Shown here: positions 7,925 through 16,890 of the stretch, piece by piece
Layout of the letters: every line of letters begins with the position of its first letter
Position numbering within the stretch: the stretch's first letter is position 1
NCBI RefSeq assembly: GCF_016458205.1
Contig: NZ_JAEMED010000001.1
Location: 1-64,000 of the forward strand
From: Streptococcus sp. 121
GTDB lineage: Bacteria; Bacillota; Bacilli; Lactobacillales; Streptococcaceae
Reading direction: 5' to 3'
Length of the DNA: 64,000 bases
The notes under the pieces: model-generated
What the model saw: the letters and a program-made list of their open reading frames with translations, nothing else
The model's database searches: none
Told to the model about the DNA's origin: nothing
Made by a program: the position numbers and the translations under genes

Positions 7925-9782
7925 TTATATTGTGGAAGGACTGACCAAGTCGGTGGCAGATAAGGTCTTGTTTCGGGATTTATCTTTCATTATTCATCCA
8001 CAGGATAGGATTGGCTTGATTGGTTTAAATGGAACTGGGAAATCAACCTTGTTAGATGTGCTAGGCGGTGTAGCTGGCTATGATGGGGATCGTAGTCCAT
8101 TCCAGACCAAAACGGATTATGAGATTGCCTATCTGACACAGGAACCGGATTTCCAAGCAGGTGCTAGTATTTTAGAAACAGTGCTTTCTAGTCGTCCCAA
8201 AGAGATGGCTTTATTGAAGGACTATCAAAACCTGATGGAAACTTATGAGGAGTCTAAGCAGGACAGACTGGATCAACTGGTTGCACAATTGGAAGCACAG
8301 GATGTTTGGGGGCTGGAAAGTCAAGCCAAGACCATTCTCTCTAAATTAGGGATGGAGAATCTGCAGACATCTGTGGATGACTTGTCCGGAGGACAGCGCC
8401 GCCGGGTACAGTTGGCACAGGTACTCTTGCGGAAGGCAGACTTATTACTGCTAGACGAGCCAACCAACCACTTGGATATTGATATGGTCGATTGGTTGGC
8501 TAATTACCTGACCAGTAATAACAGCACCGTTTGCTTTATTACTCACGATCGTTATTTTTTAGATCAAGTCTCTAATCGCATTTTTGAATTGGATCAAGGA
8601 AGGCTTGCGGAATACCAAGGAAATTACCAGGATTATGTAGCTCAAAAGGCTGACGAAGAAGAACGAGCGGCGAGTATGCAACACAAGCGTCAACAGCTCT
8701 ATAAACAAGAGCTTTCTTGGATGCGTCGGCAGCCTCAGGCACGCGCTACGAAACAGGAAGCCCGCATCAAACGATTTGAAAGTTTGAAAAAAGATATGGC
8801 TGCTTATCAGACTAAGGATTCATTAGAAATCCAGTTTGAAACCAGTCGGATTGGAAAAAAGGTTCTGGAATTTAAGGACCTGGGCTTTGGCTATGAGCAA
8901 AAACTGCTCTTTCAAAACTTCAACCTTCTCATTCAAAATCGGGATCGAATTGGGATTGTTGGGGACAATGGAGTTGGAAAATCCAGTCTTTTAAACCTGA
9001 TTGACGGGCAGCTGGAACCAAGTGACGGTGAACTGATTCGTGGGGAAACAATTAAAATCGCCTATTTCTCTCAATCTGCAGAAGATCTGGATGAGTCCAT
9101 GCGCATGATTGAGTATCTGAGTCAGGTCGCAAGCGAAGCGAAGACTTCCAGTGGGAGTGTTAGTATTTCGGAACTCTTGGAACAATTTCTCTTTCCTCGT
9201 TCCAGTCATGGTACGCTAATTGGAAAATTATCTGGAGGAGAGAAGAAGCGGCTTTACCTGTTAAAATTACTCATTCAGCAACCAAATGTTCTTTTGTTGG
9301 ATGAGCCAACCAATGATTTAGACATTGCGACCTTGACGGTTTTAGAGGCCTTTCTTCAACACTTTGCCGGCCCCATTTTAACAGTCAGCCATGACCGTTA
9401 CTTCTTAGACAAGGTTTCAACAAAACTCTTGGTCTTTGAAGATGGGCAGATTCGTGAGTATTTCGGAAACTATACAGATTATCTGGATGAAAAGAAGTTC
9501 AGACAAGAACTTGTTCAAAAGCAGGAATCTCAGACTAAGTCTAGCAAGCCACGAGAACGTGCACAAACCAAGCGAATGACTTACCAGGAACAGCAGGAAT
9601 GGAAAGAAATTGAAGCAAAAATTGAAAAATTGGAAACCAGAATCGAAGAAGTTGAAAATCAAATGCAGGAAAATGCCAGTGACTACGGGGCCTTAGCTCC
9701 TCTTCAATCCGAACTGGACCAATTAAATGAAGACCTGCTTTATCAGTATGAACGCTATGAATATCTCTCTTCTTTTGAATAA
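7917..9782 (+). CDS. ABC-F family ATPase (Uup-like)
   Basis: A 621-residue soluble protein with two ATP-binding cassettes and no membrane part, as in the ABC-F family of ribosome-associated translation factors. Cassette 1 has Walker A GLNGTGKST and signature LSGGQRRR; cassette 2 has GDNGVGKSS and LSGGEKKR; both have LLLDEPTN Walker B motifs. The linker (about 240-300) is rich in charge, and the last ~90 residues form a coiled coil, a Uup trait. Uup-type proteins are linked to ribosome assembly or stalled complexes; a resistance role is not indicated. It overlaps cca by eight bases. Confidence 0.88.
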   Translation: MTDYIVEGLTKSVADKVLFRDLSFIIHPQDRIGLIGLNGTGKSTLLDVLGGVAGYDGDRSPFQTKTDYEIAYLTQEPDFQAGASILETVLSSRPKEMALLKDYQNLMETYEESKQDRLDQLVAQLEAQDVWGLESQAKTILSKLGMENLQTSVDDLSGGQRRRVQLAQVLLRKADLLLLDEPTNHLDIDMVDWLANYLTSNNSTVCFITHDRYFLDQVSNRIFELDQGRLAEYQGNYQDYVAQKADEEERAASMQHKRQQLYKQELSWMRRQPQARATKQEARIKRFESLKKDMAAYQTKDSLEIQFETSRIGKKVLEFKDLGFGYEQKLLFQNFNLLIQNRDRIGIVGDNGVGKSSLLNLIDGQLEPSDGELIRGETIKIAYFSQSAEDLDESMRMIEYLSQVASEAKTSSGSVSISELLEQFLFPRSSHGTLIGKLSGGEKKRLYLLKLLIQQPNVLLLDEPTNDLDIATLTVLEAFLQHFAGPILTVSHDRYFLDKVSTKLLVFEDGQIREYFGNYTDYLDEKKFRQELVQKQESQTKSSKPRERAQTKRMTYQEQQEWKEIEAKIEKLETRIEEVENQMQENASDYGALAPLQSELDQLNEDLLYQYERYEYLSSFE

Positions 9783-9829
9783 GCTGGCTCTTTGTCAACT
9801 GTAATGGGTGACTAGAATACTACTAGCGA

Positions 9830-10051
9830 TTATATTGAATTTTTAGTGTAGGCATCATCCTGATTCTTAGGAATCCTTATGAAAGTGGTGCGGACGTAAG
9901 CAGCCTCTATCAAACGGCTAATTGATTCAATTCCTGAATCAATTACTACTAAACTTTGTACCTTGGTCTCAAAGTTTCCGTCATCCGCATGATATGCGGA
10001 TGATTCCACCACAGATAAGGATTCTTTTTGAATCTGTTTAGTGCTACTCAA
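9830..10051 (-). CDS. Small unrecognised frame next to a transposase fragment
   Basis: A 73-codon frame starting with TTG and lacking a ribosome binding site. The codon use looks protein-like and it reads directly on from the transposase fragment, overlapping it by eight bases in another frame. I do not recognise it. It may be a remnant carried with the insertion element rather than a live gene. Confidence 0.25.
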   Translation of the reverse strand: MSSTKQIQKESLSVVESSAYHADDGNFETKVQSLVVIDSGIESISRLIEAAYVRTTFIRIPKNQDDAYTKNSI

Positions 10052-10340
10052 TAGCTATAGAAGTTGATAATTGAACACGGGAGAGTACAGTATAAGTACT
10101 TTCCCTTTTTATATTCTGATTCACATAAATGCGTTTTTTGAAGTTTTCAAAGTTTCTAAAGCCAAATGCGTTTCTCTTGATGACTTTGATGAGGTTATTG
10201 GTTGCTTCCAATCGTGCATTGGAATAAGGATAGTCAAATGAGTGGAGAATATACTTCTTGTTTCGTAGAAATGTATCAAATATTTTAGAGAAGGTCTCAT
10301 CCACCTGATTGATTTCAGCTTCTATCAAATTGATTTTGTC
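10044..10340 (-). pseudogene. C-terminal fragment of an ISL3-family transposase
   Basis: About 95 residues resemble the C-terminal end of ISL3 (IS204/IS1001/IS1165-type) transposases; the run SNARLEATNNLIKVIKR with the following AFGFRNFENFKKRI is typical of the last catalytic block and tail. The N-terminal three quarters of a ~400-residue transposase are missing: to the right the frame continues into unrelated sequence and there is no start. It is therefore a dead remnant. No terminal inverted repeats could be paired around it. Confidence 0.75.
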
Positions 10341-10351
10341 TCCCCTTTCTC

Positions 10352-10550
10352 CTGGTCTATAACGAGGGCAATCGCAAAACGTAAATCGAAGGAGGCTGTT
10401 CGTAAATATAGGATGGCACAAGTAGAACAAAATTTTATACAGCTAGATGTGGAAATTGAAAGTGTTCTCGTAAACATGAAATAGAACCGCAGTGTTCCGA
10501 ACAGCACGTCCGATGTGTGAGAGGGGCTATCCATTAGTCCCTACACGATT
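10352..10550 (+). mobile_element. Probable remnant of a group II intron 3' end
   Basis: A short plus-strand frame ending in TAG at 10482-10484 is followed by GAACCGCAGTGTTCCGAAC and then GTGTGAGAGGGGCTATCC (10483-10533). This order resembles the domain V/VI end that follows intron-encoded reverse transcriptase genes (GAACCGC... CGAACG... GTGTGAGAGG). The middle of the putative domain V deviates, and no reverse transcriptase gene is present, so if correct it is only a degraded 3' tail. The short frame itself I do not recognise. Confidence 0.35.
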
Positions 10551-10566
10551 TGTGAAAGCAAGTAGA

Positions 10567-10648
10567 GTACCAGTTTAAAGTGGTATCTTAGTCAAAATAC
10601 CACAGTACCAGTCTTATTTTCGAGTTTTTACTTGTTTAAAGTACCAGT
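10567..10648 (+). promoter_or_regulatory. Operator cluster upstream of the GntR regulator
   Basis: A perfect inverted repeat GTGGTAT (10580-10586) / ATACCAC (10597-10603), with centres symmetrical around a 10 bp gap, is flanked by three direct copies of GTACCAGT at 10567, 10605 and 10641. The last copy lies just before the -35 box. Such clustered symmetric sites upstream of a GntR gene suggest autoregulation or control of the adjoining operon. Confidence 0.65.
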
Positions 10649-10655
10649 AAAATCC

Positions 10656-10685
10656 TTGTGAAAATGCAGGGAATAAGGATATAAT
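10656..10685 (+). promoter_or_regulatory. Promoter of the GntR-agaS-lacD transcript
   Basis: TTGTGA at 10656-10661, an 18 bp spacer and TATAAT at 10680-10685, 22 bases before the start codon of the GntR gene. Confidence 0.65.
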
Positions 10686-10707
10686 ATACATAAGGAAAGG
10701 AGAAATC

Positions 10708-11439
10708 ATGAAAAAGAATTTGTCCATGCCCTTACATACGCAACTAACGGATCAATTGATGGAAGCGATTAGAGAAATGCGCATCCACGAAAAACTCAGC
10801 TCAGAACGCGAACTCTGCAACCAGTTTCATGTCAGTCGAACCACAGTTCGAAAATCACTAGCAGAATTGGAAGATCTGGGCTACATCTATCGTAAACATG
10901 GTCAGGGAACTTTTGTTTCAGGATTGTGGAAGCGCAAACAAAATCTTCTGGATTCCTATAATTTTACCCAGCATATGGTGAATTTGGGGAAACAGCCCTC
11001 TGATCAGATTGAATATTTTGAACTGGTTCAGGCCCACAAGAAAGTGGCAACTTACCTTCATATTGAAGAACAAGATTTGGTATACAAAATCAAACGCCTC
11101 CGACTAGCAGATGGTGAGGCTATGATGTTTGAAACATCCTATCTACCAGCTCATCTTTTTCCGAACTTGACCAAGGAGCGGATCCAGGAAAAGGGGCTTT
11201 ATAAAACCCTGGAAGAGGACTACGGCCAACGAATCGTTTACGCGGATGAACTCTTCTCAGCCGGTCAGATTGGTGAAAATGTGACCCAATATCTGAATCA
11301 GCCGATCTCAACTCCCTGCCTCAATATTCGACGCGAAACCTTTAATCAGGAACGCAAAATCATTGAATTGACCTTTACTACTGCTCGAAGTGACCAATTT
11401 TCCTATAAAGTTCGCCACTTCAATACCTATTTGGAATAG
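10708..11439 (+). CDS. bgaR: GntR/HutC-family transcriptional regulator of the beta-galactoside locus
   Basis: A 243-residue regulator with an N-terminal GntR winged helix (SERELCNQFHVSRTTVRKSL, about residues 32-51) and a C-terminal UTRA ligand-binding domain of the HutC/FarR type, which usually binds a sugar phosphate. The same gene order (GntR, then bgaC and a mannose-class PTS) occurs in pneumococcus, where the regulator has been called BgaR; the symbol here rests on that context. A strong AAAGGAG lies before the ATG. An operator cluster lies upstream. The next gene follows after nine bases. Confidence 0.85.
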   Translation: MKKNLSMPLHTQLTDQLMEAIREMRIHEKLSSERELCNQFHVSRTTVRKSLAELEDLGYIYRKHGQGTFVSGLWKRKQNLLDSYNFTQHMVNLGKQPSDQIEYFELVQAHKKVATYLHIEEQDLVYKIKRLRLADGEAMMFETSYLPAHLFPNLTKERIQEKGLYKTLEEDYGQRIVYADELFSAGQIGENVTQYLNQPISTPCLNIRRETFNQERKIIELTFTTARSDQFSYKVRHFNTYLE

Positions 11440-11448
11440 GAGGATCTT

Positions 11449-12621
11449 ATGTTCCAAAAAACAAAAGAAGAACTCGAAAAACTCGGTGCCTGGATTACCA
11501 CCTCTGAAATTAAGCAGGAGCCGGAACTTTGGCAAGAGTTATGGGATTCTTATGAAAAACAAGAAAAGCAGCTGCAAAACTTCTTAGCAGGGCTACTCAA
11601 TCAACATAAACGGTTACGTGTTATCTTCACGGGAGCGGGAACGTCTGCCTATGTTGGCGATACCATTCTGCCCTACTTGAAAGAAGTAGCCAATGAAGAT
11701 CAACTAGATCTACAGGCGATCCCATCTACCCACCTTGTCTCAAATCCAAGACAATATTTTAAAGAGGACGTGCCAACTCTCTTGGTATCCTTTGCTCGTT
11801 CCGGAAACAGCCCAGAAAGTATTGGAGCTGTTGAAGCAGGGCAATTCCTGGTCAAGGATTTTTACCAGCTAACCATTACTTGTGCTCCTGAAGGACAATT
11901 GGCTCAACGTGCACAAGGTGATAGCCACAACTATCTCTTCCTTATGCCAGAACGATCCAATGATCAAGGATTTGCGATGACCGGTAGTTTCACCTGCATG
12001 ACCTTAGCCAGTTTACTGGTATTTGATCCAAGTTCCTTGGATGTAAAAAAAGAATACGTACAACAAGTAATTGCTTTGGGACAACGTGCATTCGGTTTTG
12101 AAAGCGTTTTAGAAGGAATCGTAAAAAAACCATTCACACGCCTCGTCTACCTTGGATCAGGTGCTCATGCAGGTATGGGACGAGAAGCTCAGTTGAAAAT
12201 TTTGGAATTAACAGCGGGTCGTATTGCAACGGGCTTTGATTCTTCACTTGGTTTCCGACACGGTCCTAAATCATTTGTCGACAAAAACACCGTTATCTTT
12301 ACCTTCGTTTCTAACGATCCATACACACGCTTGTATGACAGAGACATTCTGCTAGAATTAGCAGGAGATCAACAAGCACTCGAGGTAGTTGCAGTGGAAG
12401 TCGGAGCGGTTGAAGAGTTTGATGGAACGCACTTGACCTTTGATAAGGTTCACGCCAACTTACCAGATGCTTATCTTGCAGTGGCCTTTGTGTTGGTGGG
12501 ACAAATCTTTGCCTTGCACGCTTCCATTAAGGTTGGTAACCTACCGGATACGCCATCCCCTACCGGCACCGTAAATCGGGTGGTCAAGGGAGTGACTCTC
12601 TATCCCTTAGAAAATAAATAA
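11449..12621 (+). CDS. agaS: SIS-domain sugar isomerase/deaminase AgaS
   Basis: A 390-residue protein with two sugar isomerase (SIS) domains, as in AgaS, which converts galactosamine 6-phosphate-type substrates to tagatose 6-phosphate in amino-sugar pathways. The first domain shows FTGAGTSAYVGD and the phosphate-binding SFARSGNSPES; the second shows YLGSGAHAGMGREAQLKILEL and GFRHGPKSF. It lies in an operon with tagatose-bisphosphate aldolase, which fits a galactose/N-acetylgalactosamine route. Exact substrate is inference. Confidence 0.9.
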   Translation: MFQKTKEELEKLGAWITTSEIKQEPELWQELWDSYEKQEKQLQNFLAGLLNQHKRLRVIFTGAGTSAYVGDTILPYLKEVANEDQLDLQAIPSTHLVSNPRQYFKEDVPTLLVSFARSGNSPESIGAVEAGQFLVKDFYQLTITCAPEGQLAQRAQGDSHNYLFLMPERSNDQGFAMTGSFTCMTLASLLVFDPSSLDVKKEYVQQVIALGQRAFGFESVLEGIVKKPFTRLVYLGSGAHAGMGREAQLKILELTAGRIATGFDSSLGFRHGPKSFVDKNTVIFTFVSNDPYTRLYDRDILLELAGDQQALEVVAVEVGAVEEFDGTHLTFDKVHANLPDAYLAVAFVLVGQIFALHASIKVGNLPDTPSPTGTVNRVVKGVTLYPLENK

Positions 12622-12633
12622 AAGGAGATTCTT

Positions 12634-13629
12634 ATGTCTAGTTTTCGACCAAGTTCTACAAAAGTAGAAGCTCTCAAACGTTTAGCCGATCAAGAGGGGG
12701 TTTTTGGTGCCCTAGCCATTGACCAACGTGGCGCCCTCCAACGGATGTTATCTCAGGGTGGACAATCACTAGGATCTGAAGGAGTTATGCATTTTAAGGA
12801 ATTGGTTAGTCAAGAATTGACACCTTATGCTTCCTCCATTCTCTTAGATCCTGAGTACGGCCTTCCCGCTTCACGCGTACGAGCTGAAGAGGCGGGTTTA
12901 CTCTTAGCTTATGAAAAAACGGGATATGATGCCAGTGAACCAGGCCGTTTTCCGGACCTGATTGATGACCTTTCCGTTTTGCGAATCAAGGAAGCTGGTG
13001 GAGACGCGGTAAAACTTCTCCTTTATTATGACGTAGATGAAGATGCGGCCATTAATGAGCGCAAGCATGCCTTTGTCGAGCGTGTGGGAAGTGAGTGTTT
13101 GGCGGAGGATATTCCTCTTTTCTTAGAGCTCTTAACTTATGATGCTCAGTTAGACGATGTGACTGGTCCCGAGTTTGCTAAGTTGAAACCACACAAAGTC
13201 AATGAAGCGATGCGTGAGTTTTCAAAAGATCGCTATAAAGTTGATGTTCTCAAAGTGGAAGTTCCTGTCAACATGAACTTTGTAGAGGGCTTTAACCAAG
13301 ATGAAGTGGTTTATAGCAAGGAAGAAGCACAAGCAGCATTCCAAGATCAAGCACAGGCGAGTCACCTCCCATTTATCTTCTTAAGTGCAGGTGTATCTGC
13401 CAAATTGTTCCAAGATACCTTGGTCTTTGCCAAGGAAGCCGGCTCTAATTTCAATGGTGTCTTATGTGGGCGGGCTACTTGGAAAGATGCAGTTGGTATC
13501 TATGCGCAGGATGGAGAAGAAGCTTGTCGTGAGTGGCTCCGTTCTCAGGGGCGGCAAAATATTGAAGAGCTCAATGCTGTTTTAAAGGATACAGCACAGG
13601 CTTGGACAGAAAAATTTTCAGAAAACTAA
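12634..13629 (+). CDS. lacD: Tagatose 1,6-bisphosphate aldolase
   Basis: A 331-residue class I LacD-type aldolase that splits tagatose 1,6-bisphosphate to dihydroxyacetone phosphate and glyceraldehyde 3-phosphate. Family features are the N-terminal FGALAIDQRGAL, the Schiff-base region DVLKVEVPVN and the GVLCGRATWKD block towards the C-terminus. It follows agaS by 12 bases with AAAGGAG. No tagatose-6-phosphate kinase gene is seen in this window, so that step must come from elsewhere. It is probably the last gene of the upstream transcript, as a new promoter begins right after it. Confidence 0.92.
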   Translation: MSSFRPSSTKVEALKRLADQEGVFGALAIDQRGALQRMLSQGGQSLGSEGVMHFKELVSQELTPYASSILLDPEYGLPASRVRAEEAGLLLAYEKTGYDASEPGRFPDLIDDLSVLRIKEAGGDAVKLLLYYDVDEDAAINERKHAFVERVGSECLAEDIPLFLELLTYDAQLDDVTGPEFAKLKPHKVNEAMREFSKDRYKVDVLKVEVPVNMNFVEGFNQDEVVYSKEEAQAAFQDQAQASHLPFIFLSAGVSAKLFQDTLVFAKEAGSNFNGVLCGRATWKDAVGIYAQDGEEACREWLRSQGRQNIEELNAVLKDTAQAWTEKFSEN

Positions 13630-13641
13630 CAAACTAATATA

Positions 13642-13670
13642 TTGACATGATTTGAAGAAAAAGCTAGAAT
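13642..13670 (+). promoter_or_regulatory. Internal promoter for bgaC-PTS genes
   Basis: TTGACA at 13642-13647, a 17 bp spacer and TAGAAT at 13665-13670. The ATG at 13669 overlaps the -10 box and so cannot be the start of bgaC on a transcript from this promoter. Confidence 0.8.
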
Positions 13671-13677
13671 GAAAGTA

Positions 13678-13691
13678 GGAAAACGCTTTCT
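13678..13691 (+). promoter_or_regulatory. cre site at the bgaC promoter
   Basis: GGAAAACGCTTTCT matches the cre consensus TGAAARCGYTTNCW at 13 of 14 positions and covers the expected transcription start, so glucose repression through CcpA is likely. Confidence 0.75.
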
Positions 13692-13710
13692 GTCTAGTGA
13701 GGGAAGAAAT

Positions 13711-15510
13711 ATGAAAACATTTTCAGTAGCCCAGAATTTTCTCCTTAATGGAGAACCCTTCCAGATTCTATCGGGAGCTATCCATTACTTTCGTATCCCA
13801 CGTGAAGAATGGTATCACTCTCTATACAATCTTAAAGCTCTTGGATTTAATACGGTTGAGACTTATGTTCCCTGGAATCTCCATGAATCCAAGGAAGGAG
13901 TCTTCAATTTTGAAGGTCAGAATGACCTGGGTGCCTTTCTTGATTTGGCTCAGGAAATTGGTCTCTATGCCTTGATTCGGCCCTCTCCCTATATTTGTGC
14001 AGAATGGGAGTTTGGTGGCTTACCAGCTTGGCTTCTGACCAAAAACATACGAATTCGTTCCAGTGATTCGCAGTTCCTAACTTACGTAAAACGCTATTAC
14101 CAACAATTAGGTCCAATTTTAGCCTCTCGGCAGCTGAATCGTGGGGGGAATATCCTCATGTTTCAAGTGGAAAATGAATATGGGTCGTTTGGGGAAGATA
14201 AGGACTATCTCAGAAGCCTAAAAAGGCTAATGGAAAAGCAAGGCTGGGATATGCCTTACTTTACCTCAGATGGAGCTTGGTTAGCTACGCTTAAGTCTGG
14301 AACACTATTAGAAGAAGGTGTTTTACCGACCGGAAACTTTGGCTCAAAGGCTGAGGAGAATTTTGAAAACCTACAGAACTATATGAAGGAAAATAGTTTT
14401 GAAGGCCCTCTCATGTGTATGGAGTTTTGGTTGGGTTGGTTTAATCGCTGGAAAGAGCCAATTATACAACGTGATCCTCAAGAGACTGTCACTGCGATTA
14501 TGGAAACCATTCAACGTGGCAGCATTAACCTTTATATGTTTCACGGTGGAACCAACTTTGGCTTTATGAACGGAACTTCAGCGCGAGGAAATACCGATTT
14601 ACCTCAGGTAACCTCTTATGACTATGATGCCATTCTAGATGAAGTGGGGAATCCAACGGAGAAGTATTACCTTCTACAGGAAGCACTTGGACAATGGAAT
14701 CCAGATTTGGAACAGACGGAACCTTTGGTAAAACCTCTGATGGAGAGCAGGGTTATTCAGCGGAAACGCAGTGTATCGCTTTGGTCTACTTTGGATCAGT
14801 TGACATTCAGTAAAAAATCCCTGTATCCAATGACTATGGAAGAACTTGGACAAGCAACAGGTTATACTCTCTATCGGAAACAAGTCGCTTATGATGGTTA
14901 CCCGCAATACTATCGCTTGGTCGATGTGAGGGATAGGGCTCAAGTGTTCATTAACCAAATCCCTGTTGTGATCCAAGATCAAGATACCATTGGTGAATCC
15001 TTTGAATTTCATTCGCAGGAGCAGATGGACCGCTTGGATATCTTGATTGAAAACCAAGGACGGGTTAACTATGGACACAAGTTACTAGCTCCGACCCAAG
15101 AAAAAGGCATCCGAACCGGAGTCATTAAGGATCTTCACTTTTTGGCCGGATGGGAACAGTATCCGTTATCCTTTGACAACAAGATGTTACAAAAGGTGGA
15201 TTTTGATGGCAATTGGGAAGAGGGTCAGCCTGGATTTCATGAATTTGAATTTGAGCTAGAGGAACCTCTTTCTTGTCACATCGATGTAAGCGGTTTCGGC
15301 AAGGGTTTTATTTCTGTTAACGGTCACAATCTGGGGCGTTTTTGGGAGGTGGGGCCCTACCTTAGCCTCTATTTACCAGCAGCTTTTCTAAAAAAAGGGA
15401 ACAATACCTTGCTTCTATTTGAAAGTGAGGGTGTTATAAAAGACAATATTCAACTCGGACCCAAACCGATTATCAAAGAAGGTTTGGAAGCGCAAAAGGA
15501 GGAAAACTAA
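13711..15510 (+). CDS. bgaC: Beta-galactosidase BgaC, glycoside hydrolase family 35
   Basis: A GH35 beta-galactosidase of 599 residues from the chosen start. Glu156 in QVENEYG and Glu238 in CMEFWLGWFN are the acid/base and nucleophile. A TIM barrel is followed by jelly-roll domains. No signal peptide or LPXTG is seen, so it is probably cytoplasmic or non-classically surface-exposed; pneumococcal BgaC prefers terminal Gal-beta-1,3-GlcNAc. An earlier in-frame ATG at 13669 adds 14 residues but overlaps the -10 box; ATG 13711 with GAGGGAAG is preferred. The stop overlaps the start of the EIIB gene by one base (TAATG). Confidence 0.9.
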   Translation: MKTFSVAQNFLLNGEPFQILSGAIHYFRIPREEWYHSLYNLKALGFNTVETYVPWNLHESKEGVFNFEGQNDLGAFLDLAQEIGLYALIRPSPYICAEWEFGGLPAWLLTKNIRIRSSDSQFLTYVKRYYQQLGPILASRQLNRGGNILMFQVENEYGSFGEDKDYLRSLKRLMEKQGWDMPYFTSDGAWLATLKSGTLLEEGVLPTGNFGSKAEENFENLQNYMKENSFEGPLMCMEFWLGWFNRWKEPIIQRDPQETVTAIMETIQRGSINLYMFHGGTNFGFMNGTSARGNTDLPQVTSYDYDAILDEVGNPTEKYYLLQEALGQWNPDLEQTEPLVKPLMESRVIQRKRSVSLWSTLDQLTFSKKSLYPMTMEELGQATGYTLYRKQVAYDGYPQYYRLVDVRDRAQVFINQIPVVIQDQDTIGESFEFHSQEQMDRLDILIENQGRVNYGHKLLAPTQEKGIRTGVIKDLHFLAGWEQYPLSFDNKMLQKVDFDGNWEEGQPGFHEFEFELEEPLSCHIDVSGFGKGFISVNGHNLGRFWEVGPYLSLYLPAAFLKKGNNTLLLFESEGVIKDNIQLGPKPIIKEGLEAQKEEN

Positions 15511-15989
15511 TGGCAATTATCGCAACTCGAATCGATGGACGTTTGATCCACGGACAAGTAGCTAATCTTTGGGCATCGAAATTAAACATTTCTCGTATCA
15601 TGGTGATTGATGACGAAGTTGCTCAAAATGACATTGAAAAAGCAGGATTGAAATTGGCAGTCCCACCTGGGGTTCGTCTTAGTATCTTACCAGTTGCTAA
15701 AGCAGCAGCTAATATCAATGCTGGGAAATATGACTCTCAACGTTTGATGATTGTAGCCCGTAAACCAGACCGTTTCTTAGAATTGGTTGAAAATGGTGTT
15801 CCACTTGAGGAGCTTAACGTTGGGAATATGTCTCAAAGTGACGAAACTCGCTCAGTTACGCGGAGTGTCAATGTCACTGATAAAGATGTTGAAGACTTTA
15901 AACAATTGCACGCTAAAGGAGTTAAATTGTACCATCAAATGGTTCCAAACGATGGGGCAGAAGACTTCATGGCCTTGCTAAACAAATAG
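15510..15989 (+). CDS. PTS EIIB, mannose/fructose/sorbose class
   Basis: A 159-residue cytosolic EIIB of the mannose-type PTS. His14 in IDGRLIHGQV is the phosphorylated residue, and the Rossmann-like fold and length are normal. It passes phosphate from EIIA to the sugar entering through EIIC/EIID. It is coupled to bgaC by a one-base overlap, so the permease probably imports the disaccharide or sugar that BgaC acts on, for example galactose or galacto-N-biose; the actual substrate is not readable from sequence. Confidence 0.92.
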   Translation: MAIIATRIDGRLIHGQVANLWASKLNISRIMVIDDEVAQNDIEKAGLKLAVPPGVRLSILPVAKAAANINAGKYDSQRLMIVARKPDRFLELVENGVPLEELNVGNMSQSDETRSVTRSVNVTDKDVEDFKQLHAKGVKLYHQMVPNDGAEDFMALLNK

Positions 15990-16008
15990 TAGATAGGAGG
16001 AATCACTT

Positions 16009-16890
16009 ATGATTCAATGGTGGCAAATCTTACTTCTAACCCTCTATGCGGGTTACCAAATCTTGGATGAATTGACCATTGTGTCTTCAGCGGGATCACC
16101 TGTATTTGCAGGTTTTATGGCTGGTTTAATTATGGGTGATCTGCAAACGGGTCTCTTCATCGGTGGATCACTTCAATTGACCGTTTTGGGAGTCGGAACT
16201 TTCGGGGGTGCTTCCCGTATCGATGCCAACTCAGGGACTGTTCTTGCAACTGCCTTCTCAGTTGCCCTTAAGATGGATCCATTATTGGCGATTTCAACCA
16301 TTGCCGTACCGGTTGCAGCCTTGATGGTACAAACTGACGTTCTGGGTCGTTTCATGACCACCTACTTTGCTCACCGGATTGACAAACACGTTGAAGATTT
16401 CAACTATAGAGGTATTGAGGTGAACTACCTACTCGGTGCAGTTCCTTGGGCTCTCTCTCGTGCTCTTCCGGTCTTCTTAGCTCTTACTTTTGGAGCTGGA
16501 GCGGTTCAGTCAACAGTAGACTTTTTGGAAACTTCCCTTCCTTGGTTGACTAAAGGGTTGACTGTAGCAGGTGGAGCTCTTCCAGGTGTCGGATTTGCAA
16601 TCTTGCTTCGTTACCTTCCAGTTAAGAAACACTTCCCTTATTTGATTGGTGGTTTCGTCATCACTGCCCTTTTGACCACTCTCTTTGGATACACCTCAAC
16701 TTTGGGTGGAGCAGTAGCTGGTTTGTCTGAAGACTTTACTGCGAAATTTAACGGACTATCCATTTTGGGAATTGCCTTGATCGGTTTTGCTATCGCCTCT
16801 ATTCACTACAAGAAACTCATTGAAGCACCAAAAGTAGTGGCAGCAGCCGACCCGAGCGACACAGAGGAGATTGAAGATGATGAAATCTAA
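16009..16890 (+). CDS. PTS EIIC, mannose/fructose/sorbose class
   Basis: A 293-residue membrane component with multiple hydrophobic segments and the EIIC-Man motifs MAGLIMGDLQTGLFIGGSLQ and GGASRIDANSGT near the N-terminus. It forms the sugar channel with EIID. The C-terminus ends in an acidic tail (DTEEIEDDEI) that overlaps the start of the EIID gene, an arrangement for coupled translation. A good AGGAGG precedes the ATG. Confidence 0.92.
   Translation: MIQWWQILLLTLYAGYQILDELTIVSSAGSPVFAGFMAGLIMGDLQTGLFIGGSLQLTVLGVGTFGGASRIDANSGTVLATAFSVALKMDPLLAISTIAVPVAALMVQTDVLGRFMTTYFAHRIDKHVEDFNYRGIEVNYLLGAVPWALSRALPVFLALTFGAGAVQSTVDFLETSLPWLTKGLTVAGGALPGVGFAILLRYLPVKKHFPYLIGGFVITALLTTLFGYTSTLGGAVAGLSEDFTAKFNGLSILGIALIGFAIASIHYKKLIEAPKVVAAADPSDTEEIEDDEI

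Noticed and set aside
16871-16876. TTG start for EIID
   Set aside because: Too close to the GAGGAG site; ATG 16877 has normal spacing.
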